Below are positions 1 to 5,785 of a DNA stretch of 5,811 nucleotides, one piece after another (the stretch's first letter is position 1; every line of letters begins with the position of its first letter). The DNA comes from an uncultured Clostridia bacterium. GTDB lineage: Bacteria; Bacillota; Clostridia; Oscillospirales; Acutalibacteraceae. Where the stretch lies: the NCBI GenBank assembly GCA_946535695.1, contig CAMNDS010000061.1, positions 1-5,811 of the forward strand, written 5' to 3'. The notes beneath the pieces were generated by a model. It saw only the letters and a list, made by a program, of their open reading frames with translations. It was not told the DNA's origin and ran no database searches. A program made the position numbers and the translations under genes.

Positions 1-846
1 TCTTGCCAGCCGAAAAGTAATATTGATAACATAAAAATGGTACCTAAAAGGCGCTTTAGAATTATGGAAAAATATTACGAAAAAATCGGGACCCGCGGCA
101 TAGATATGATGAAAGGTACGTGTTCGATTCAGGTTTCAATAGATTATTTTTCAGAAGATGATTTTAGAAAAAAACTACAAGTTGCATACTTTTTAACTCC
201 ATTTTTTAAGCTTTTAACCAACAATTCAAATTGTTATCAAGGCAAACTTTTCAGTACTTTCTTAAAAAGAACTGAAATATATAATAACACTGACCCAAAA
301 AGATGTGGTATCCCAGAAAACATTTTTGCCGAAAATTATGGATTTGAAAATTATGCCGAATATTTATATGATATGCCACTAATTTATTATAAAAAAGATA
401 ATGAATTTTATGAAACTGATAAAACTTTTGGCGAAGCTTTTAAAAATCAAAAGGTAACCGACGATGAAATTTGGCACATAGCTTCAATTGTTTTTCCAGA
501 TATAAGAGCAAAAAAATATCTTGAGATACGAGGCGCAGACTTAATGCCGTTTGAATATATTTTGGGCTACTGTGCACTTATAAAAGGAATCTTTTATTAT
601 GAAGATAATTTAAATACTCTTGGAAATATGGTAAAAGACTACAAAATAAATAACAAAAAAGTTAAAGATGTTCAAAATGATATAATAAAATGCGGTTGGA
701 ATGCCAAAATTTATGATATTCCTGCCAAAATTTTTGCACAAAATATTTTTGAATTGTTAAAAAAATCACTAACAAAACCAGATTTTAATTATTTAGCCAC
801 TATGATATCGATAATTGATAATAAAGGCTTATTAGAATCTGCCTAA
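1..846 (+). CDS. gshA: Glutamate-cysteine ligase, GCS2 (plant-type) family, C-terminal part (5' end outside window)
   Basis: The enzyme joins glutamate and cysteine through the gamma-carboxyl group, using ATP, to give gamma-glutamylcysteine, the first step of glutathione synthesis in the cytoplasm. The frame is open from base 1 to TAA at 844-846 (281 codons), and the codons before the first ATG (37) already read like family sequence (QPKSNIDNIKM leading into PKRRFRIM). That ATG has no ribosome site, so the true start lies upstream and roughly 150 residues are missing. Family hallmarks as I recall them are a PKxRFxIM entry, a MMKGTxSIQVSxDY core strand (MMKGT at 106-120), TDPxRCGIP, and a KKYLEIRGADLMPF segment (EIR at 523-531). 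The protein ends soon after the GCS2 domain with no fused ATP-grasp synthetase, so it is not a GshF type. No terminator is visible downstream. Family assignment is by recalled motifs, not by a search; confidence is high for the family and moderate for the exact substrate. Confidence 0.88.
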   Translation, partial: SCQPKSNIDNIKMVPKRRFRIMEKYYEKIGTRGIDMMKGTCSIQVSIDYFSEDDFRKKLQVAYFLTPFFKLLTNNSNCYQGKLFSTFLKRTEIYNNTDPKRCGIPENIFAENYGFENYAEYLYDMPLIYYKKDNEFYETDKTFGEAFKNQKVTDDEIWHIASIVFPDIRAKKYLEIRGADLMPFEYILGYCALIKGIFYYEDNLNTLGNMVKDYKINNKKVKDVQNDIIKCGWNAKIYDIPAKIFAQNIFELLKKSLTKPDFNYLATMISIIDNKGLLESA

Positions 847-902
847 AATCTCGAATAGACATAAATTGAGCTATAGTTTATGGCATTGCTAAAAAAGATA
901 GA

Positions 903-931
903 TATTCTCTCCGGCGATGCTTGAGAGAGTA
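903..931 (+). other. Imperfect hairpin, 9-bp stem with 11-base loop
   Basis: The arms 903-911 and 923-931 pair over nine positions, including six consecutive Watson-Crick pairs (TCTCTC with GAGAGA), one G-T pair and two A-T pairs. The loop 912-922 is relatively GC-rich for this spacer. There is no T-run after it, so it is not a standard terminator. It could be an RNA processing or protein-binding structure, or chance. Confidence 0.4.
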
Positions 932-982
932 CTTATGAATTAGTTTTTAAAAGGGGTTTGGACTATCGCGATCATACTATCA

Positions 983-1000
983 ATTTTTTTATAAAAAAAT
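983..1000. repeat. 18-base perfect A/T palindrome upstream of the promoter
   Basis: The arrangement is A, seven T, AT, seven A, T, which is its own reverse complement. It ends about 20 bases before the -35 box of the following promoter, and A/T tracts continue to 1016. Such tracts can act as an UP element contacted by the RNA polymerase alpha subunits, or bend DNA. In DNA this AT-rich a functional role is only a suggestion. Confidence 0.45.
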
Positions 1001-1020
1001 CAAATTTTTGAAAAAAGTAC

Positions 1021-1048
1021 TTGTATTTTAAAAATTGATTGTTATAAT
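1021..1048 (+). promoter_or_regulatory. Sigma-A type promoter for the exported-protein gene
   Basis: The -35 box TTGTAT (1021-1026) is separated by 16 bases from a consensus -10 box TATAAT (1043-1048). The -10 box is preceded by TG one base upstream (1040-1041), giving an extended -10 element. A/T tracts lie upstream. Transcription would start near 1055, leaving a leader of under 20 bases that is almost entirely the ribosome site. Confidence 0.7.
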
Positions 1049-1056
1049 AAAAAGTG

Positions 1057-1067
1057 AAAGGTGGTGA
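1057..1067 (+). promoter_or_regulatory. Strong Shine-Dalgarno site that decides the start at 1073
   Basis: AAAGGTGGTGA differs at one base from the ideal AAAGGAGGTGA. It lies five bases before ATG at 1073. A longer reading from GTG at 1061 would begin inside this site, so ATG 1073 is the correct start. Confidence 0.8.
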
Positions 1068-1072
1068 TAAAA

Positions 1073-1312
1073 ATGAAAAAAATTTCTTTTATATTTTACA
1101 AAATTTTGGCTTTTACTTGTGCATTTACTTTTAATCCGGCAATGTCAAATATAAAAGTTTCGGGAATGGAACAAGCTCCTAAAGGAGAAGCAAATTGGGA
1201 AGGTGTAGAGGCATTCTTTAGTAATACAAAATCTTCTGACATCCATAGTGCAATATTAGCTAACGACACAGCATACTTAAGAAGTAAAGGCTACATCAAA
1301 ATAGATCCCTAA
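1073..1312 (+). CDS. Unrecognised exported protein, N-terminal piece with signal peptide (79 aa)
   Basis: I do not recognise this gene. The product starts MKKISFIFYKILAFTCAF: a short basic end, then a hydrophobic stretch to about residue 20, and a plausible signal peptidase I site after AMS (residue 25). It would therefore be secreted or leave the cell membrane. The cysteine in the hydrophobic stretch sits in LAFTC, which is a poor lipobox, so a lipoprotein is unlikely. The mature part is polar, with no motif I can name. The promoter and ribosome site directly upstream are both strong, arguing that the gene is, or recently was, expressed. The frame stops at TAA 1310-1312, just after a CCC run, and coding-like sequence continues at once in another frame. 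This is most likely the front half of a broken or mis-sequenced longer gene. The start and export prediction are fairly sure; function is unknown. Confidence 0.6.
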   Translation: MKKISFIFYKILAFTCAFTFNPAMSNIKVSGMEQAPKGEANWEGVEAFFSNTKSSDIHSAILANDTAYLRSKGYIKIDP

Positions 1313-1377
1313 CATTAAAGTATGAATGTCGTAAAGAAAATTCGAAAAACGAATATATTGTAGGAAAATCTTTTGAT

Positions 1378-1683
1378 TTGTATAGATTTTTTTCAGAAAT
1401 ATCCAATAAAACTTGTACTAAATGTAAGTTTTCGCTTGGAGATAATGAAGATTGTCTTGAGTGTATAAAAAAACAATATGATGCTATCAAGCACAGGGAA
1501 CAAATTTACATTTTGGCGAATGCAACAGGTTTAAGTTTAAATACTATTTTGTGCTATTTAACGACTGTCGATAAAAAAGATCTGCCAAATCAACTCGAAG
1601 AGTTAATGGAAGATTTTAATAAAGGAAGATTAGACGCAGAATACATAAAAAATGCAGCAAAGTTCTTTTTTGATGTAGACTAA
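1378..1683 (+). CDS. Unrecognised protein with two CxxC pairs; probable C-terminal piece of the preceding exported protein
   Basis: Function is not recognised. The only in-frame start candidate before the cysteine region is TTG at 1378, with only a weak AGGA about a dozen bases before it. The frame is open from 1288, and codons 1309-1377 already read like protein (LTLKYECRKENSK and on), which favours this being a continuation of the gene at 1073 rather than a separate gene. The piece has CTKC and CLEC (codons from 1414 and 1462) separated by nine residues. This could be a zinc site, or two disulfides if exported. The rest is acidic and probably helical, ending FFFDVD. There is no membrane segment. 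The TAA stop (1681-1683) overlaps the stop of the convergent ftsK gene. Confidence is moderate that it is coding sequence and low that it is translated from 1378 by itself. Confidence 0.5.
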   Translation: MYRFFSEISNKTCTKCKFSLGDNEDCLECIKKQYDAIKHREQIYILANATGLSLNTILCYLTTVDKKDLPNQLEELMEDFNKGRLDAEYIKNAAKFFFDVD

Positions 1684-4004
1684 ATCTGATTAAGCCTTTC
1701 AAGTGAAGCTTGATATGATAGTAGGACCGCTCTGGGTTTCGAACCCTCGTGCGGCCCTACTATTCCCATTTTTTCCATTTCATCGACTAATCTGCCGGCT
1801 CTTGCATAGCCGACTCTTAATTTTCTTTGTAAAAGCGAAGTCGAAGCTTGACCTAGTTCTACAACGCACTTTATTGCGTCTTCTAGCATCGGGTCTTTAT
1901 CAGAATCGCTATTATTATTTGCAATTTGAAGTGCATCTAAGCCTTGCTCAGCGCCGCGTTCGATGCCTGAAATTATCGACTCGTCGTATTCGTTTTCGAG
2001 TCCGTCTTTTACGTAATTTACGACCCGTTCGATTTCTTGTTCATCAACGTAGCAGCCCTGAACCCTCATGGGTTTTATGGCGCCCAGCGGAGAAAATAGC
2101 ATGTCTCCCCTACCGAGTAATTTTTCAGCTCCACCCATGTCTAAAATCGTTCTTGAATCTATCTGCGAAGACACTGCCAAGGCTATTCTGCTTGGCACAT
2201 TTGCTTTTATCACTCCTGTGATAACGTCGACTGATGGCCGTTGTGTTGCGATTACTAAATGCATTCCGGCAGCACGTGCCATTTGTGTGAGTCTGCATAC
2301 GTAATCTTCGATTTCGTTGGGTGCTGCCATCATTAAGTCTGAAAGCTCGTCGATTATTATTACTATTCGGGCCATTTTATTTCTGGGCTCGCCGTTTTTA
2401 TCGACGGCTTCTTTGTTTTTTTCTACAAAAGAATTATAAGACGATATGTCGCGTACGCCGACTTCGGCAAAAATTTTGTATCTGCCGAGCATTTCGTTGA
2501 CTGCCCAATTTAGAGCTCCCGCAGATTTTCTCGGGTCAGTAACGACTGGTACTAGTAAATGCGGAATGCCGTTGTATACGCCGAGTTCTACGACTTTTGG
2601 GTCAATCATTAAAAGCTTCACGTCGTCAGGAGAAGATTTATATAATAAACTTACGATAAATGAGTTAACACAAACTGATTTTCCGGCTCCAGTAGAGCCT
2701 GCTATCAAAAGATGCGGCATTTTCCCCAAGTCTGTAACGACGCATTTTCCTGAAATATCTTTGCCTAGCGCGACTGTTAATTTACTTTTTGAATTTATAA
2801 ATTCGCCTGATTCGATTATTTCGCGAACAGTTACCATGCTGACGACTTTGTTGGCAATTTCGACTCCTACGGCAGATTTTCCGGGAATCGGCGCTTCGAT
2901 TCTTACTCCCAAAGCCGCTAAATTTAGAGCAATATCATCGGCAAGAGTCGTAATTTTGCTGACTTTTACGCCCGAAGCCGGCTGAATTTCGTATCTTGTT
3001 ATCGCCGGGCCGCGGCATATGTCTACGATTCTTGCTTTGACGTTAAAACTCATCAAAGTATCTATAAGCAACTTGCCGTTGGTATTTAGCTCGTTTGTTA
3101 TATCACTCTGATGAACTTTTTTTGGCTCGTTTAATAAATCTATTAACGGAAATTTATAATCCGAAGGCTCCAACGGACTAAAAGAATTCGGCACACTTAC
3201 TTTTTCTTCGGTCTTATTTTTTTCTTTTTCAATAAAAGCTGCTGTGACTTTTTCTACGTCTGACTTTTCGTCTTTAAATTCTAATTTATTTTCTGATTTA
3301 TTTTCTTGTTTATTTTCTTGCTTACTTGAAACATCAAGATTGTTTTCGTCAGATTCAATACTTTCTTTGAGCTCCCCCAAGCTTTTAGAATTAACGACTT
3401 CTTTTACTTCGCCATTATTATCAAAAAATTCTTCTTTTTTATTTTTTTTCACGCTTAAATTTATATTTTTAAATTTATTTTTAAAAATATCTAGAAATTC
3501 TTGGATTTTTTCAAACATAAATGCAAAATCAATTTTAAAAAGTATTGCTAGTATTAAAAATAAAATTAAAAATAAAATAGCAGTTGCTGCTGAAATTCCA
3601 AATAATTTTATTAAAATAAAATCTAAAAATCCTGATAAAACTCCGGCATTTTTCATGCCTTCTTCATAAAAATATAAAATAAATTCTTCGTCAGGAAAAT
3701 AAAAAATTCCAAAACTTGCAGAAAAAAATATCGAAGCTAAACACGATAAAGTACTTTTAAATTTATTAACAGTGCCATTTTTTGATTTTAAAAAAATAAT
3801 CGTAATAATAAAAAACGGCAGAAATATAGCGTTGATTCCAAATATGCCTAAATAAAAATTTCTAACAAAAGTCCAAACATTTTCGCCTTTAATTAATATT
3901 AAACATATACAAAAAAATGCAATAATAATACTAATCGCCGTATGCAAATTTTGATTATTAATTTTACTATCTTTATTTTTATTAGAATTCTTTTTTTTAC
4001 TCAT
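1680..4004 (-). CDS. ftsK: DNA translocase FtsK/SpoIIIE
   Basis: This is an ATP-driven, septum-anchored double-stranded DNA pump that clears chromosome ends from the closing division site (or moves DNA into a forespore). The 774 residues are close to SpoIIIE of Bacillus subtilis in length, much shorter than E. coli FtsK. Layout: basic N-tail; hydrophobic membrane segments around 22-40, 51-72, 83-103 and 122-157; a low-complexity charged linker about 175-290 with a QENK/SENK repeat; alpha domain about 300-410; RecA-like motor with Walker A GSTGAGKS (436-443) and Walker B VIIIDELSD (548-556), followed by ATQRPSVDVITG; and a winged-helix gamma domain (about 705-774) with the typical SLLQRKLRVGYARAGRL, which reads the polar DNA guide sequences. 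All key motor residues are present. ATG at 4004 has AGGT close upstream. It is the last gene of the tmk-uppP-ftsK operon, 20 bases after uppP, and its TAG stop overlaps the opposing gene's stop. Whether the cell sporulates cannot be told from this gene. Confidence 0.96.
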   Translation of the reverse strand: MSKKKNSNKNKDSKINNQNLHTAISIIIAFFCICLILIKGENVWTFVRNFYLGIFGINAIFLPFFIITIIFLKSKNGTVNKFKSTLSCLASIFFSASFGIFYFPDEEFILYFYEEGMKNAGVLSGFLDFILIKLFGISAATAILFLILFLILAILFKIDFAFMFEKIQEFLDIFKNKFKNINLSVKKNKKEEFFDNNGEVKEVVNSKSLGELKESIESDENNLDVSSKQENKQENKSENKLEFKDEKSDVEKVTAAFIEKEKNKTEEKVSVPNSFSPLEPSDYKFPLIDLLNEPKKVHQSDITNELNTNGKLLIDTLMSFNVKARIVDICRGPAITRYEIQPASGVKVSKITTLADDIALNLAALGVRIEAPIPGKSAVGVEIANKVVSMVTVREIIESGEFINSKSKLTVALGKDISGKCVVTDLGKMPHLLIAGSTGAGKSVCVNSFIVSLLYKSSPDDVKLLMIDPKVVELGVYNGIPHLLVPVVTDPRKSAGALNWAVNEMLGRYKIFAEVGVRDISSYNSFVEKNKEAVDKNGEPRNKMARIVIIIDELSDLMMAAPNEIEDYVCRLTQMARAAGMHLVIATQRPSVDVITGVIKANVPSRIALAVSSQIDSRTILDMGGAEKLLGRGDMLFSPLGAIKPMRVQGCYVDEQEIERVVNYVKDGLENEYDESIISGIERGAEQGLDALQIANNNSDSDKDPMLEDAIKCVVELGQASTSLLQRKLRVGYARAGRLVDEMEKMGIVGPHEGSKPRAVLLSYQASLERLNQI
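3285..3320 (-). repeat. Three tandem 12-base units in the FtsK linker
   Basis: Three in-phase 12-base copies (two identical, one with changed bases) encode QENK, QENK, SENK at residues 229-240. Repeat number can change by slippage without breaking the frame, in keeping with the loosely constrained linker of FtsK proteins. Confidence 0.85.
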
Positions 4005-4024
4005 CTTTACCTGAATTACATAAA

Positions 4025-4861
4025 TTATTTAAATATTATAATAACTAATCCCAAAACAAAAGTATATATAGAAAATACCCAAAGTTTGTTGCTCGAAACC
4101 AGCCATTTGAATAATTTTATTGATAAAAATCCAGTTATAGCTGCAATTAGCATCCCGATTAACGTAGGTATAAATTCGATTTTAATTCCCGATTCGAGTG
4201 CTTCTTTAAATTCTAGTACAGACGCCGCAATTATTGCAGGAATTCCCAATATAAAAGAAAAATCAATTGCCGATTTTTTGTCAATATTTTGCATTAAGCC
4301 GATCGACAAAGTAGATCCCGAGCGTGAAAGTCCCGGAAATACCGCTGCGAGCATTTGCCCAAAGCCTATCAGAAACGAATTTTTTGCGTTAATTTCAAAA
4401 ATATTTTTTTTTCTTTTATTTGAATATTTAGAATACAAGAAGCCGATTAAAATTAAAATACTTGTAAAAATCAAAAAAATTCCAATTGGTAAAAGACTTC
4501 CGGAATCTGCCAAACTTGAAGCCAAAGACTTTAAATTTTTTATTTTAGGTATCGGCACGAATAAAAAAAATAACGGGAATAAAGCTATAATTAAATTTAT
4601 TACTAATTTTTGATACTTATTTTTTTCAGATTTTTTAAATAATTCGAAAAATCCAATAATTAATTTTAAAATTATTTTTCGATATACAAACAAGACCGAA
4701 AATAACGTGCCCAAATGCAAGCAGATATTAAATAATAAATTATTTTCGTTATTAGTTCCTAAAAAATATTGCGATATAGCCAAATGTCCGCTGCTGGAAA
4801 CCGGCAAAAATTCAGTAACTCCTTGAATTATGCCTTGAATTATAGCATCAAAAATTTTCAT
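4025..4861 (-). CDS. uppP: Undecaprenyl-diphosphatase UppP (BacA family)
   Basis: This integral membrane enzyme removes a phosphate from undecaprenyl diphosphate, regenerating the lipid carrier for peptidoglycan and other wall polymers. Overexpression of family members gives bacitracin resistance. At 278 residues it has the normal family length. Both signature motifs are intact: GVTEFLPVSSSGHL (residues 14-27, with E17 and H26 in the spacing of the catalytic Glu/His of E. coli BacA) and PGLSRSGST (176-184, with the essential Arg at 180). Hydrophobic helices lie about 44-60, 86-103, 123-145, 162-178, 200-217, 228-248 and 258-277, and the N-terminal motif region forms a re-entrant loop in known structures. 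The loop at about 65-85 and that at 145-158 are lysine-rich and probably cytoplasmic. ATG at 4861 is preceded by a modest AGGG about eight bases away. It lies 25 bases after tmk and 20 before ftsK, so it is co-transcribed with them. Confidence 0.96.
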   Translation of the reverse strand: MKIFDAIIQGIIQGVTEFLPVSSSGHLAISQYFLGTNNENNLLFNICLHLGTLFSVLFVYRKIILKLIIGFFELFKKSEKNKYQKLVINLIIALFPLFFLFVPIPKIKNLKSLASSLADSGSLLPIGIFLIFTSILILIGFLYSKYSNKRKKNIFEINAKNSFLIGFGQMLAAVFPGLSRSGSTLSIGLMQNIDKKSAIDFSFILGIPAIIAASVLEFKEALESGIKIEFIPTLIGMLIAAITGFLSIKLFKWLVSSNKLWVFSIYTFVLGLVIIIFK

Positions 4862-4886
4862 GTTTGTACCCTAAAATTTTTATTTT

Positions 4887-5543
4887 CTAAATTTTCAAAA
4901 TTTCAAATATTTTTTCGGAAATTTTATGTAAAGAATCGATACTAGCTCCGTCTGTCGAGCAATTTATAATATTCCAGTTAAATTTTTTTGCAGAATATTC
5001 TGCAGCTTTTGAACATAAACTCAAAAATTTTAAATCAGACTCGTGTAAATCTTTCGGCTTATTTCTTGATTTTATTAATTTTTGCGAAATTTCAATCGGC
5101 AATTTTAAATACATAACGCAGTCCGGCTTTGGAATTTCTAATTTATTATATTCATAATCACAAAGCCAATCTAAAAAATTATCCCAGTATTTAAAATCAA
5201 GCCTTGCAAGCTGATAAATCATGTTTGAAGTTGCGTATCTATCACATATTATAGTATAATTTTCGTCGAAATAAAACTTTTTCCAGGACGAAATATAATT
5301 TATGAACCTATCGACCGCAAAAAACGAAGCCGCCGCAAAAGAGTTAATTTCAAAAAGATTCTTAGAAATTTGTGAATTTAAATACATTCTGACAGGCCCC
5401 GATGAAAGACTTTGGTAATTTGGCATCGAAATTAATTTGACTTTTTTTTTAAGGCTAAAAAATTTATCAAAAAGAATTTTACTTTGAGTTTGCTTTCCGC
5501 AGCCGTCAAGGCCTTCTATTACTATTATTTTTCCGTGTTTCAT
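4887..5543 (-). CDS. tmk: Thymidylate kinase (dTMP kinase)
   Basis: This cytoplasmic enzyme phosphorylates dTMP to dTDP with ATP, a step needed for all dTTP made by the cell. The 218 residues are normal for the family. Visible motifs are the P-loop GLDGCGKQT (11-19) following the IIVIE strand, PNYQSLSSGPVRMYL (41-55), the FFAVDRF segment (74-80), the DRY motif (101-103) in IICDRYATSN, the PDCVMYLKLP strand (140-149), and a lid region around 160-174 with R160 and a HESD stretch. The KQTQ P-loop ending and the FLDWLCDYEY segment fit the clostridial subfamily as I remember it. The lid is shorter than in some relatives, but no catalytic residue is obviously missing. ATG at 5543 has a good AGAGGAA ribosome site (5549-5555). 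It is the first gene of the minus-strand operon, with its own promoter about 30 bases upstream. Confidence 0.95.
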   Translation of the reverse strand: MKHGKIIVIEGLDGCGKQTQSKILFDKFFSLKKKVKLISMPNYQSLSSGPVRMYLNSQISKNLFEINSFAAASFFAVDRFINYISSWKKFYFDENYTIICDRYATSNMIYQLARLDFKYWDNFLDWLCDYEYNKLEIPKPDCVMYLKLPIEISQKLIKSRNKPKDLHESDLKFLSLCSKAAEYSAKKFNWNIINCSTDGASIDSLHKISEKIFEILKI

Positions 5544-5572
5544 AAAAATTCCTCTGGATTAAAACTTAAACT

Positions 5573-5601
5573 ATTATATAGGAAAAGCGCTGAATATACA
5601 A
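5573..5601 (-). promoter_or_regulatory. Sigma-A type promoter of the tmk-uppP-ftsK operon
   Basis: Read on the minus strand, TTGTAT (5596-5601) is followed after 17 bases by a consensus TATAAT (5573-5578). Transcription would begin near 5566, about 10 bases before the tmk ribosome site, so the leader is too short to hold a riboswitch. The -35 hexamer is the same as in the plus-strand promoter at 1021. Confidence 0.7.
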
Positions 5602-5727
5602 CCTGAAACATTTTTGATATTTTTAAATTCTTTCCGTTGGCGCCGTAAAGGACTCTTTTAATTTAATTTTCAGTTCCAAAATAAGTCTATTGTCGATATT
5701 TTTGTAAAAAATTTTTTATTATACATA

Positions 5728-5756
5728 TTGCATATTTTTTTTTGTTATGATATCAT
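5728..5756 (+). promoter_or_regulatory. Possible plus-strand promoter at the right edge
   Basis: TTGCAT (5728-5733) and TATCAT (5751-5756) are 17 bases apart. An overlapping alternative is an extended -10, TG-T-TATGAT (5743-5751), lacking a good -35. The -10 region lies in a 10-base palindrome, ATGATATCAT (5747-5756). DNA this AT-rich gives many chance matches, so confidence is low apart from the strong ribosome site that follows. Confidence 0.35.
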
Positions 5757-5775
5757 ATTTTTTATAACATTTATC

Positions 5776-5785
5776 AAGGAGGTGA
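5776..5785 (+). promoter_or_regulatory. Perfect Shine-Dalgarno sequence without a clear start codon
   Basis: AAGGAGGTGA is the full anti-16S match, yet no ATG, GTG or TTG falls at normal spacing in the remaining 26 bases. The GTG inside it (5782) opens only seven codons to TAA (5803-5805). TTG at 5807 is too far away. The site may belong to a short leader peptide, an unusual start, or a gene whose start lies outside the window. Confidence 0.55.

Larger units (their letters stand above)
847..1020. other. Gene-free spacer between gshA and the exported-protein gene
   Basis: No reading frame with a ribosome site and no RNA gene I recognise lies here. It holds imperfect hairpins at 860-882 (CATAAA paired with TTTATG) and 903-931, an 8-base palindrome ATCGCGAT at 965-972 flanked by two copies of ACTATC (962-967 and 976-981), and an A/T palindrome at 983-1000. 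Neither hairpin is followed by a T-run, so none is a convincing intrinsic terminator for gshA on the plus strand. Confidence 0.6.
1073..1683 (+). pseudogene. Exported cysteine-containing protein gene split by one frameshift (alternative reading of the two pieces)
   Basis: The two frames overlap in open sequence only between 1288 and about 1309. Adding one base, for example lengthening the CCC at 1307-1309 to CCCC, turns ...KIDP-stop into ...KIDPLTLKYE... and gives one protein of about 203 residues: signal peptide, polar N-terminal region, paired-CxxC region and helical tail. A +1 ribosomal slip would run into TGA within a few codons. A -1 slip would be needed, but no X-XXY-YYZ slippery heptamer is present at the site, so programmed frameshifting is unlikely. 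The choice is between a real recent mutation and a homopolymer base-call error. Confidence 0.6.

Noticed and set aside
37..39. ATG at 37 as the start of the first gene
   Set aside because: The frame is open to base 1, the preceding codons fit the glutamate-cysteine ligase family, and there is no ribosome site before this ATG.
860..882. Intrinsic terminator after gshA
   Set aside because: The stem CATAAA/TTTATG is weak and is followed by an A-run rather than a T-run on the plus strand.
1301..1312. Programmed ribosomal frameshift at the split gene
   Set aside because: The required shift is -1, and no slippery heptamer or clear downstream stem is seen at the CCC-TAA site.
1296..1490. Minus-strand open frame of 64 codons
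   Set aside because: No ribosome site or promoter, and it overlaps the better supported plus-strand cysteine-containing frame.
1703..3669. Several plus-strand open frames (1703-2221, 2068-2304, 2446-2985, 3244-3669)
   Set aside because: They lie antisense within ftsK, lack ribosome sites, and their compositions (Ser/Thr/Leu-rich) are what the complement of a conserved gene gives.
3942..4613. Plus-strand open frame of 223 codons
   Set aside because: Antisense to the well-supported uppP and the ftsK start; isoleucine/lysine-rich shadow of AT-rich DNA.
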